Origin: Algoriphagus iocasae
GTDB lineage: Bacteria; Bacteroidota; Bacteroidia; Cytophagales; Cyclobacteriaceae
DNA: 64,000 bases
NCBI RefSeq assembly: GCF_014206875.1
Contig: NZ_JACIJO010000001.1
Span: 930,001 to 994,000, forward strand
Direction of reading: 5' to 3'
The translations under genes and the position numbers were made by a program. Of this stretch, positions 63,943 through 64,000 are shown in pieces. Positions within the stretch are counted from its first letter, which is position 1, and each line of letters begins with the position of its first letter. The notes below the pieces were generated by a model that saw only the letters and a list, made by a program, of their open reading frames with translations, was not told the DNA's origin and did no database searches.

Positions 63943-64000
63943 TTAATTAGAAGTAATTAAGCCAGCTCTTTTAAGCAAAGCATCTTGTTTTGGTTCTCTT
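63943..64000 (-). CDS. C-terminal fragment of an unidentified gene at the right edge
   Basis: On the minus strand the last 58 bases hold an open frame ending at a TAA (63943-63945) and coding for REPKQDALLKRAGLITSN. The peptide looks like a protein end and sits 51 bases upstream of the AI-2E-type gene. It is too short for identification; it may be chance. Confidence 0.3.
   Translation of the reverse strand, partial: REPKQDALLKRAGLITSN

Overview
The window looks like chromosomal core plus one accessory nutrient locus from an AT-rich member of the Bacteroidota, most likely a marine or freshwater Cytophagales (Cyclobacteriaceae, Algoriphagus-like; this placement is inference). The evidence is two SusC/SusD pairs, a type III glutamine synthetase, a type IX secretion plug protein, a Pur-alpha-like small protein, several promoters of the Bacteroidota type (TAnnTTTG at -7, sometimes TTTG at -33), and almost no Shine-Dalgarno sequences. 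There are no rRNA or tRNA genes, insertion sequences, phage genes or CRISPR arrays.

Region by region. 1-9.7 kb: the 3' end of miaE, a decayed GyrI-like gene, a MacB-type permease, a GMC oxidoreductase, a DUF805 protein, a TPP riboswitch driving a PnuT-like thiamine transporter and a flavin-monooxygenase-like protein, glgB and mtaB. 9.8-12.1 kb: glnN. 12.1-32.7 kb: the accessory locus. On the plus strand are susC1-susD1, susC2-susD2, then a ROK-fold kinase-like gene with a secreted FAD oxidoreductase. Facing them on the minus strand is a four-gene operon of ROK repressor, FG-GAP/ASPIC protein, vanadium-haloperoxidase-like protein and sulfatase. Together they look like uptake and processing of a sulfated sugar-like compound, but no glycoside hydrolase or polysaccharide lyase is present.

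32.9-47.8 kb holds housekeeping genes: a cupin, a MORN-repeat protein, a ketoacyl-ACP synthase III with an unknown partner, a YedK-type protein, a YheT hydrolase, pyruvate dehydrogenase E2, hslV, a TetR-AarF pair, a sorbosone-type dehydrogenase, an ABC-F ATPase and the T9SS plug protein. At 47.8-48.7 kb is an orphan Cas6-like gene with no cas neighbours. 48.8-64 kb: ychF with an AI-2E-type permease and a Pur-like protein, a ferredoxin diverging from a LuxC-type acyl-CoA reductase, a sensor kinase, an AtoE-type short-chain fatty acid transporter, aconitase, a hybrid histidine kinase, a TPR lipoprotein, a second AI-2E permease, and the last codons of an unidentified gene at the right edge.

Most worth a second look: the orphan Cas6-like protein; the TPP-riboswitch operon that contains a group-D flavin-monooxygenase-like gene; the sulfatase/haloperoxidase-like/FAD-oxidoreductase SusCD locus that lacks glycan-cleaving enzymes; and the two SusC paralogues, which share promoter, leader spacing and N-terminus but diverge afterwards.
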